Assembly: GCA_014377495.1 (NCBI GenBank)
Contig: JACMPN010000682.1
Coordinates: 1-9,120 of the forward strand
Reading direction: 5' to 3'
Length of the DNA: 9,120 bases
From: Candidatus Sericytochromatia bacterium
GTDB lineage: Bacteria > Cyanobacteriota > Sericytochromatia > JACMPN01
The notes below the pieces were generated by a model, which was given only the letters and a program-made list of their open reading frames with translations, had not been told where the DNA came from and did not search any database. Positions 1 to 5,380 of the stretch are shown piece by piece (the first letter of the stretch is position 1; each line of letters opens with the position of its first letter). The translations under genes and the position numbers were made by a program.

Positions 1-63
1 CGCCGGCACCGGCGGAGACAGGACCGGTGCAGCGGTCCCTGTGAGCGGCATCAACAGCGACAC
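1..63 (-). CDS. Possible N-terminal end of an exported protein (partial)
   Basis: Reading leftwards, one minus-strand frame stays open from about position 120 to the window edge. It encodes a basic, aromatic stretch (RFRHWLTTLG) followed by VSLLMPLTGTAAPVLS and a proline-rich run, which looks like a signal peptide with a possible cleavage site near TAA. In-frame starts are GTG at 63 and ATG at 51. Neither has a convincing SD, and starting there would drop the basic residues a signal peptide needs. The frame has no ATG further upstream. If real, the gene is divergent from tryptophanase and continues beyond the window. The product is unknown. Only the first 17 to 21 codons are visible, so the call is weak. 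Confidence 0.25.
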   Translation of the reverse strand, partial: MSLLMPLTGTAAPVLSPPVPA

Positions 64-193
64 GCCAAGGGTCGTCAGCCAATGGCGGAACCGGGCACGG
101 GGGTGGTAACGTGCCCAGAGACGGCCATTGCCGGCAACATGGGTGGGAGCGGGCCGGCCGGGCGTGCTGCCGGCGGCGGAAAAGGACCAAAGC

Positions 194-1579
194 GTGAAAA
201 CGATCATCGAGCCCTTTCGCATCAAAAGCGTCGAGCCGATCCGCATGACAACGCGCAGTGAGCGGGAGGCCATCCTCAAAACCGCTCGCTACAACCTCTT
301 CAGCGTACCGGCCGACGATGTACTGATCGATCTGCTCACCGACTCCGGCACCGGGGCGATGTCCGCTGAGCAGTGGGCCGGCGTGATGCGGGGTGATGAG
401 TCCTACGCTGGGAGCCGGTCCTTTGAACGGTTTCAGGCGACGGTCCAGGAGCTGACCGGCATGCCGCACGTGTTGCCGACCCACCAGGGCCGGGCTGCTG
501 AAAAGATCCTGTTTGCCCTGGTTGGGGGGCCTGGCAAACTGATCCCGAACAACACGCATTTCGACACCACCCGCGCCAACATCGAGTACACCGGCGCCAC
601 GGCCAGCGACTGCCTCATACCGGAAGGCAAGATCCCGTCCGTGCCGTATCCGTTCAAGGGCAATATGGACGTTGCGGCCCTCGTTGACGCCATCAAAGCC
701 CACGGACCGGAGAACGTGCCCTTGTGCATGTTGACCGTGACAAACAACTCCAGCGGCGGCCAGCCTGTTTCGATGGCCAACATCCAGGCAGTCAAAGCGG
801 CCCTGGCCCCCTTCGGCATCCCTCTCTATTTGGACTGCTGCCGCTTTGCCGAAAACGCCTACTTCATCCAACAGCGCGAGCCGGGCTACGCCGACCGCAC
901 GGTAAAATCGATCGCCCAGGAGATGTTCAGCTACGCAGACGGGGCCCTGATGAGCGCCAAGAAAGACGGTCTCGCCAACATCGGCGGATTCCTCTCTCTG
1001 CGGGCGGACACCCTCGTCGAACAGGCCCGGCAGTTGCTGATCCTGACTGAAGGGTTCCCCACTTACGGGGGTTTGGCCGGTCGTGACCTGGAAGCCATCG
1101 CCCAGGGTTTAACAGAGGTCGTCGAGGAGGATTACCTGCGTTACCGCATCCGCTCGGTCGCCTACCTCGGTGAGGCGATCAGCAAGGCGGGCGTACCGAT
1201 CATCCAGCCACCCGGCGGCCATGCCGTATACATCGACGCCGGAGCCATGTTGGCGCACCTGCAGCCCCAGACGTTTCCAGGCCAATCGCTGGCCTGTGAG
1301 CTCTATCTGGAGGCCGGCGTGCGCAGTTGCGAGATCGGGAGTGTCATGTTCGGCAAACAAGGGCCCGATGGCCGATCATCGCTGGCCCCCATGGAACTGG
1401 TCCGCCTGGCGATCCCCCGGCGGGTCTATACCCAGAGCCACATCGACTACCTGGCGGAAGCGATCATCCAGGTCTATGACCGGCGCCATGAATTGGTCGG
1501 CTATCGTATCGTGGCGCAACCGCAATTCCTGCGGCACTTCACGGCAGCCTTCGAACCCATGACAGGAGTGTCCCGTTGA
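194..1579 (+). CDS. tnaA: Tryptophanase (PLP-dependent beta-eliminating lyase; tyrosine phenol-lyase family)
   Basis: Predicted cytoplasmic PLP enzyme that cleaves L-tryptophan to indole, pyruvate and ammonia. I start it at GTG 194: AAAGGA at 181-186 lies 7 nt upstream, and the protein then begins VKTIIEPFRIKSVE, in register with the EPFRIKSVE near the start of tyrosine phenol-lyase (TPL). The 461-residue length fits the family (456 to 471). Visible motifs: THQGR (cofactor loop), GDESYAGS (active-site Tyr), GGQPVSMAN, the LDCCRFAENAYF segment with Asp214 and Arg217, MSAKKD with the PLP lysine at about 257, and RLAIPRR with the carboxylate-binding Arg404. Three positions that distinguish the two enzymes are tryptophanase-like: Asp124 in FDTT (Thr in TPL), Ile381 in CEIGS (Arg in TPL) and His448 in LRHFT (Phe in TPL). 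Much of the backbone reads closer to TPL, so specificity should be tested. The Nudix gene starts inside its stop codon. I see no tnaC-like leader peptide in 64-193 and no adjacent permease gene. Confidence 0.93.
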   Translation: MKTIIEPFRIKSVEPIRMTTRSEREAILKTARYNLFSVPADDVLIDLLTDSGTGAMSAEQWAGVMRGDESYAGSRSFERFQATVQELTGMPHVLPTHQGRAAEKILFALVGGPGKLIPNNTHFDTTRANIEYTGATASDCLIPEGKIPSVPYPFKGNMDVAALVDAIKAHGPENVPLCMLTVTNNSSGGQPVSMANIQAVKAALAPFGIPLYLDCCRFAENAYFIQQREPGYADRTVKSIAQEMFSYADGALMSAKKDGLANIGGFLSLRADTLVEQARQLLILTEGFPTYGGLAGRDLEAIAQGLTEVVEEDYLRYRIRSVAYLGEAISKAGVPIIQPPGGHAVYIDAGAMLAHLQPQTFPGQSLACELYLEAGVRSCEIGSVMFGKQGPDGRSSLAPMELVRLAIPRRVYTQSHIDYLAEAIIQVYDRRHELVGYRIVAQPQFLRHFTAAFEPMTGVSR

Positions 1580-2148
1580 CCGATCCCGAGGCCAACCCCT
1601 GGCAAACCCTGTCCACCCGCCGGGTATACGACAATCCCTGGATCGGCGTGCGGGAGGATCAGGTCTTGCGCCCTGACGGCGAGCCCGGCATCTATGGGGT
1701 GGTCGAGTTCAAGAATCTGGCGATCGGCATCGTGCCGGTGGATGAAAACGGCTATACCTGGCTGGTCGGGCAGTATCGGTACACGATGGACGAATACACC
1801 TGGGAAATCCCGGCCGGTGGCTGCCCGCCGGGCGAAACGCCCCTCGAAACGGCCGTGCGTGAACTGGCGGAAGAGGTCGGACTGACGGCCACCCGCTGGA
1901 CGTCCCTGGGCCCGGTGCAATTGTCGAACTCATGCACCGCCGAAAGAGGGGAGATCTTTTTGGCGGAAGGCCTGACGATGGGCGAGTCGGCGCCAGAGGG
2001 CAGTGAGGTGCTGCAGATCGAAAAGATCCCCCTGCAGCGCGCCCTCGACATGGCTCACGACGGCCGCATCGCCGACGGGGTGAGCATCATCGGCCTCTGG
2101 CGAGCGGCCCGCACCCTCGCTGAGCGGGGAAACCCGGCCGCATTCTGA
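1576..2148 (+). CDS. Nudix hydrolase, ADP-ribose pyrophosphatase-like
   Basis: A 190-residue Nudix protein predicted to hydrolyse a nucleoside diphosphate linked to another group, with divalent metal. A complete Nudix box (G-x5-E-x7-REL-AEE-VGL) spans residues 81 to 103, with Gly81, Glu87, Arg95, Glu96, Glu99, Glu100 and Gly102 all present. The QYRY and WEIPAGG segments before the box (residues 66 to 82) are typical of the ADP-ribose and sugar-nucleotide subgroup. The proline that marks classical ADP-ribose pyrophosphatases about 16 residues after the box is absent; an LSNSCT segment stands there. The substrate is therefore open. It starts at TTG 1576, with AGGAG at 1564-1568 spaced 7 nt. The start overlaps the tryptophanase stop as TTGA, so translation is probably coupled and the two genes share a transcript. 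It ends 42 bp from the convergent glycosyltransferase gene. Confidence 0.88.
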   Translation: MTDPEANPWQTLSTRRVYDNPWIGVREDQVLRPDGEPGIYGVVEFKNLAIGIVPVDENGYTWLVGQYRYTMDEYTWEIPAGGCPPGETPLETAVRELAEEVGLTATRWTSLGPVQLSNSCTAERGEIFLAEGLTMGESAPEGSEVLQIEKIPLQRALDMAHDGRIADGVSIIGLWRAARTLAERGNPAAF

Positions 2149-2190
2149 GGCGTTTGCGCCATACGGAGCAGTGGGTTGCGGCAGCCTGGG

Positions 2191-3150
2191 TCACACTGCG
2201 CTGTCTAGGGGTTGGTGGTGCCGCCGCAGCGTCCACTCGTCGACGCTGAGGCGCATCAAGGGCCGCTCTCCCTCATCGACGGGTTGGGCCTCGGTTCGCC
2301 CGATGAAGTGGCGACCCGGTTTGCGGGCGAAGACCCGACCATTGGGAAGTTGGTCACCGCCAGTCGGATCGCCGACCTCCGTGATCACCGGCGCAAGTAC
2401 CTGGCGGCCACCCGCATGCAGGTCGAGGCTCCGCCGCACGGCATCGATGCCGCCACCGGCAAGGACTTCGGCCGCATCGATGACCAGGATCCAATCCGCC
2501 GTGGCCATCGCCAACGCCGCATTGCGAGCGGCGCTGACATCGTCACACCAGAGGAACGGACCGATCCGGGCCCCATGGGCGGTGGCGATGGCCACGGTGT
2601 CGGCGTTGCTGCCGGTATCCATGACGACGAGTTCGTCGACTCCCTGAAGCGATGTCAGGCACTGGGCCAATCGTGGGCTCTGGTCACGGACGATCAGGCA
2701 GGCACTGATCGTGGGGGCCGGTGCTGCCGCAGTGAGGAGCAACCGCCAAGGCTGTGGCGCCTTTGGCCCGCCGGTGGGCCGTCCCTGTAGCCGCTGCAAA
2801 ATCGTCGGCGCTTCATCGGCCGGCAGATCCAAGGTACGGATGCGGTGCAGACAGGCACGGGCCATATCGAAATGGCCCTTTTGCATCCACGCGACGGCGG
2901 CAAACTCCCAAAGCTTGCCGCAGCGGGGTTGTTCCACGAGGCCCAGCCTCAGGGCGGCCAGCGCAGGGTCGGCCTGACGCAGGTGCAGGCGGGCCCGTGC
3001 CGCCAGGAGGATCCAGCCGGGCGCCGGACCGTAATAATCGACAAGGCCGCCCAAAGCGCTCAGACATGCAGCCCACTCGCCACGCCCGTAGGCGGCGCTG
3101 GCCTCAAGCCACTGCGCTGCCCCAGGAACGTCCACTGATTGTTTTGACAT
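2191..3150 (-). CDS. TPR-containing family-2 glycosyltransferase-like protein with altered active-site motifs
   Basis: A 319-residue cytoplasmic protein. Residues 10 to 110 are Ala/Leu-rich helical pairs that look like two to three TPR-type repeats. Residues 147 to 290 are a GT2 (GT-A fold) domain of the kind that starts ISACLIVRDQ, continues VDELVVMDTGS (172 to 181) and DDVSAARNAAL (203 to 213), then ADWILVIDAAE (218 to 228). The family normally has DADE at the metal site; here it is DAAE, so the second Asp of DxD is missing. The later GRIHEQ motif is GRTEAQ (284 to 289), without its His. The protein ends soon after, without the usual HHxGY-containing C-terminal part. It may be a diverged or inactive transferase. 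The start is ATG 3150, with AGGGGA (complement of 3158-3163) 7 nt upstream. It lies 46 bp behind the hydrolase pseudogene on the same strand, possibly in one transcript. Confidence 0.8.
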   Translation of the reverse strand: MSKQSVDVPGAAQWLEASAAYGRGEWAACLSALGGLVDYYGPAPGWILLAARARLHLRQADPALAALRLGLVEQPRCGKLWEFAAVAWMQKGHFDMARACLHRIRTLDLPADEAPTILQRLQGRPTGGPKAPQPWRLLLTAAAPAPTISACLIVRDQSPRLAQCLTSLQGVDELVVMDTGSNADTVAIATAHGARIGPFLWCDDVSAARNAALAMATADWILVIDAAEVLAGGGIDAVRRSLDLHAGGRQVLAPVITEVGDPTGGDQLPNGRVFARKPGRHFIGRTEAQPVDEGERPLMRLSVDEWTLRRHHQPLDSAV

Positions 3151-3196
3151 CCAAGAGTCCCCTAGTCTGTTTGTCTGGTCCGATGCCCGGCCGGCC

Positions 3197-3669
3197 CTAG
3201 CCCGCCGTGACCGACGTCCCTGCCTGCCGCTGGACGAAGGAGCGGATCAGGTCGTTCACCAGGCCCGGGTGGCTGTGATACACCCAGTGGTTGGCGGCGA
3301 GGTGGTGCACCTCGAGGTCCGTCACGTGATCCGGCACATTGTCGTACAGGCAGGGGCTGAGGGCCAGATCCTGCTTCGGAATGAGCAGCGACACCGGCAC
3401 GGCAATCGGCACTTTCGGCAGGGTGGCCTCGATCCGGCAGCCGGACAATGTGCTGGGGGAACCCGACTGTCCGGCACCCCGCATGTCGCAGGCCACGACA
3501 TGCGGGGTGCCCCACCCAAGGCGGCCATCTGGTGCTGCCGGGTACGGTGGGTGTCCGGATAGCCATGGACGAAGAGAACCGTCGGCGTGTCGGGCCCACC
3601 GTCGATGGACCGGCTCCCGTAAACCACTTGCAGCCGGACGTCCTGGCTCGCCACCTGCATCGTCTGCAC
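3197..3669 (-). pseudogene. Alpha/beta-hydrolase pseudogene (frameshift plus internal deletion)
   Basis: Two minus-strand frames together spell a shortened alpha/beta hydrolase. The first, from GTG 3669 (SD AAGGGG at 3675-3680, 5 nt spacing), gives an N-terminal strand region, the oxyanion segment VLFVHGYPDTH and then HQMAALG. The frame then shifts, equivalent to losing one base, and the second frame resumes with HVVACDMRGAGQSG, the conserved DxRGxGxS loop. About ten codons later (CRIEATLPKVP) it jumps to the C-terminal part of the fold: VSLLIPKQDLALSP (acid-residue strand) and ANHWVYHSHPGLVNDLIRSF (catalytic-His region). Roughly 130 residues are missing, including the nucleophile elbow GxSxG, so no frameshift event could restore an active enzyme. 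The translation start signals are intact. Parent type: epoxide hydrolase or haloalkane dehalogenase-like. Confidence 0.8.
3473..3511. repeat. Perfect 16-bp inverted repeat, 7-nt loop
   Basis: The arm ggcaccccgcatgtcg (3473-3488) is exactly reverse-complementary to cgacatgcggggtgcc (3496-3511), around the loop caggcca. It lies inside the alpha/beta-hydrolase pseudogene. On the coding strand one arm encodes the conserved ACDMRGA segment and the other encodes the poorly conserved residues just before HVV, at the place where the reading frame changes. There is no T-tract on either side, so it does not look like an intrinsic terminator. Confidence 0.95.
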
Positions 3670-3680
3670 GGGATCCCCTT

Positions 3681-3715
3681 GCCAAAATGAAAATGGCCGC
3701 AGCGAGGCTGCGGCC
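3681..3715 (-). terminator. Rho-independent terminator after the HNH gene
   Basis: A perfect 9-bp GC-rich stem, ggccgcagc (3695-3703) with gctgcggcc (3707-3715), closes a 3-nt loop. On the minus strand it is followed at once by ATTTTCATTTTGGC. It begins 20 bp after the HNH stop codon. The T-rich tail abuts the SD (3675-3680) of the next minus-strand gene, leaving no room for a promoter between them. Confidence 0.85.
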
Positions 3716-3735
3716 GAGACACCCGAACGGGAGCC

Positions 3736-4197
3736 TCACTCGAAAATTTCGGCCCAATTGTAGCCCAAGACGCCTGCCGGGCGCTTTGGCTGTTTGCGCA
3801 GTGGCATCTTGGCCTCATCGGGCGTGCGGTTGCCTTTGCGGCCGTTGCAAGACCGGCAGGCGGTGATCACGTTTTCCCACGTGGTCCGGCCGCCCCGGCT
3901 CAGGGGATAGACATGATCGATCGTCAAATTGTCGGGACTGCCGCAATACTGGCACTGAAACTGGTCCCGGGCGTGCACGTTCCGGCGGGAGTACTTGACC
4001 GGGGGCACGTGACGCCGGGCGGTGCGGTACAGCAGCCGGATCACCGCCGGGATCGGAAACGAGGCGCCAATGGACCGCATCACGCGCTCGGTCGCCTTGA
4101 TGATCTCGGCCTTCTGCAGATAGAGCAGGGCGATGGCCCGCTCGATATTGCAAAAGGTCAAGGGCTCGTAGTCCCGACTGAGCACCGCTACCCGCAT
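3736..4197 (-). CDS. HNH endonuclease family protein
   Basis: A 153-residue stand-alone HNH protein. The N-terminal part (MRVAVLSRDYEPLTFCNIERAI) and the middle IPAVIRLLYR are typical of a bacterial HNH family in which a small beta/helical domain precedes the nuclease. The C-terminal half holds the zinc and catalytic motifs: CQYC (Cys82, Cys85), IDHVYPLSRGG (Asp94, His95), the WEN Asn109, and CRSCNGRKG (Cys114, Cys117, Asn118). All HNH residues are present, so it should be an active metal-dependent DNA nuclease. The target and role are unknown, and no methylase or partner gene is adjacent. I chose ATG 4197 because GGAGGAG (complement of 4207-4213) lies 9 nt upstream and the family N-terminus begins here. 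In-frame ATGs at 4218 and 4233 are possible, the latter behind a weaker GAGAGGA. It is divergent from thrB. Confidence 0.88.
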   Translation of the reverse strand: MRVAVLSRDYEPLTFCNIERAIALLYLQKAEIIKATERVMRSIGASFPIPAVIRLLYRTARRHVPPVKYSRRNVHARDQFQCQYCGSPDNLTIDHVYPLSRGGRTTWENVITACRSCNGRKGNRTPDEAKMPLRKQPKRPAGVLGYNWAEIFE

Positions 4198-4310
4198 GAT
4201 GACTGGCTCCTCCGCCATGGCCGCCACGGCCATACCGTCCTCTCGTCAACGTTGTGCCGTCCGATCGGCCACGCCGTGTGCCGCAAGCTGGCAGAGGCGC
4301 TCCTACCGAA

Positions 4311-4338
4311 GTTATACCCCATTTTGTCAGCACATTAA
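4311..4338 (-). promoter_or_regulatory. Candidate sigma-70-type promoter for the HNH gene
   Basis: On the minus strand TTAATG (complement of 4333-4338) and TATAAC (complement of 4311-4316) are separated by 16 bp, in an AT-richer patch of an otherwise GC-rich 245-bp divergent intergenic region (4198-4442). Transcription would start about 110 nt before ATG 4197. The -35 match is poor. Confidence 0.3.
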
Positions 4339-4412
4339 CAGGCCGCGATGGCCGATGTTTGCACCTCCTTGCGCATCGGTCGGGCGCCGGGTGGCCTGAA
4401 GCCTCACTCTCA

Positions 4413-4421
4413 TGCTATCTT
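4413..4421 (+). promoter_or_regulatory. Candidate extended -10 element upstream of thrB
   Basis: TG-C-TATCTT matches an extended -10 box (TGnTATAAT) at four of six hexamer positions. I see no good -35. Transcription from it would start near 4427, giving a leader of only about 15 nt. This is a weak call. Confidence 0.2.
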
Positions 4422-4438
4422 GCTCCCCGAAAGGAGCA
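4421..4438 (+). promoter_or_regulatory. Inverted repeat that could mask the thrB ribosome-binding site
   Basis: TGCTCC (4421-4426) and GGAGCA (4433-4438) are perfectly complementary around the loop CCGAAA. The 3' arm contains most of the thrB SD AAGGAG (4431-4436), which lies 6 nt before GTG 4443. Folding would hide the site in a transcript that begins upstream of 4421. Confidence 0.4.
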
Positions 4439-4442
4439 CCCT

Positions 4443-5315
4443 GTGGCCATTTCGTTCCGTGTCCCCGCAACATCAGCCAATCTTGGTCCCGGCTTCGACT
4501 GTCTCGGCGTGGCACTGTCGCGCCACAACGCGTTTACGCTGTCCTTCAGCGACGAAGACGCCTGTCCGGACCTATCCGACGGCACCACCAATCTCGCCTG
4601 GACCGCCATCGCCCACTACTTTCACCACATCGGCGAAGCCCGTCCGACCCTGAGCCTGCAGCAGACCGTCGCGATCCCCCTGTCCCGGGGCCTGGGCAGC
4701 TCCGCCAGCGCCGTCGTCGGGGGTCTGGTCACCGCCAACGCCCTGATGGGCGACCGTCTGGACCGTCAGGCCCTGCTGGAGCTCGCCACTGCGATCGAAG
4801 GCCACCCCGACAATGTCGCCCCGGCCCTGTTCGGCGGCTGCGTGCTGAGCGTCGGGGCCCCGCTGATCACCGTCCATGTCCCCTGGCCCGAGGATTGGCA
4901 GCTCGTCCTGGCCATCCCCGACTTTTCGCTGTCGACCGCCAAGGCTCGGGCGGTCTTGCCCGCCAGCGTCCCTCACACCGATGCCCGGTACACCGTGGCC
5001 CGGGTGGCCCTGCTGGTGGCTGCCGCCCATCAAAGGCGGACAGACTGGCTGGCCGAGGCCCTGCAGGACAAGCTGCATCAGCCCTACCGCCGGAGTCTTG
5101 TCGCCGGTTATGACGCTGTCGAAGGGGCCGCCCTGGCGGCCGGGGCCCATGGTCTCACCCTCAGCGGTGCCGGGCCGACCCTGGCGGCCTGGACGTCGCC
5201 ACAACAGGCTGGCGCCGTGGGTGAAGCCATGGCCAAAGCCTGGCTATCCACGGGGGTTCATGCCGACATTGTGACGGCTGACATAGACAAGGCCGGGGCA
5301 ACCGCCATAAGTTGA
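4443..5315 (+). CDS. thrB: Homoserine kinase
   Basis: A 290-residue GHMP-family kinase that phosphorylates L-homoserine with ATP to O-phosphohomoserine, the step before threonine synthase. It starts at GTG 4443 with SD AAGGAG at 4431-4436, and the product begins VAISFRVPATSANLGPGFDC, the classic N-terminus of ThrB. The ATP-binding glycine loop PLSRGLGSSASA is at residues 79 to 90, EGHPDNVAPALFGG at 119 to 132, and the C-terminal GHMP motif LSGAGPT at 240 to 246. The length matches the family (about 300). It is followed after 65 bp by aspartokinase on the same strand, which supports a small aspartate-pathway operon. Homoserine dehydrogenase and threonine synthase genes are not in the window. 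Confidence 0.93.
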   Translation: MAISFRVPATSANLGPGFDCLGVALSRHNAFTLSFSDEDACPDLSDGTTNLAWTAIAHYFHHIGEARPTLSLQQTVAIPLSRGLGSSASAVVGGLVTANALMGDRLDRQALLELATAIEGHPDNVAPALFGGCVLSVGAPLITVHVPWPEDWQLVLAIPDFSLSTAKARAVLPASVPHTDARYTVARVALLVAAAHQRRTDWLAEALQDKLHQPYRRSLVAGYDAVEGAALAAGAHGLTLSGAGPTLAAWTSPQQAGAVGEAMAKAWLSTGVHADIVTADIDKAGATAIS

Positions 5316-5380
5316 CGGCGGCAAATCCGCCCCAACAGCGACGTAGCCCTGTGTCACAGAGAGAGCGAAGGCGCAAGTTC

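Noticed and set aside
1..14. Inverted repeat CGCCGG-CA-CCGGCG at the window edge
   Set aside because: Short and GC-only, probably part of Pro/Ala codons of the partial minus-strand gene.
64..193. tnaC-like leader peptide before tryptophanase
   Set aside because: No short frame with a Trp codon and terminal Pro is present behind an SD. The ATG at 139 opens a frame without Trp that runs into the tryptophanase gene.
2150..2161. GGCG-TTTG-CGCC hairpin between the convergent Nudix and GT genes
   Set aside because: Only 4 bp with no T-tract; too weak to call a terminator.
2212..2790. 192-codon plus-strand frame opposite the glycosyltransferase
   Set aside because: No SD and no motif; it is a shadow of the GT2 gene.
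3473..3669. Programmed frameshifting to join the two alpha/beta-hydrolase frames
   Set aside because: No slippery heptamer was noticed, and the joined product would still lack the nucleophile region, so recoding would not give an active enzyme.
4412..5204. Long frames overlapping thrB on both strands (4412-5113 plus, 4572-5204 minus)
   Set aside because: Arg/Pro/Gly-rich translations without motifs; thrB is unambiguous in its own frame.
5317..5360. GGCGG/CCGCC and CTGTG-T-CACAG dyads between thrB and lysC
   Set aside because: Short stems without a T-tract or clear relation to the lysC SD; expected by chance in GC-rich DNA.
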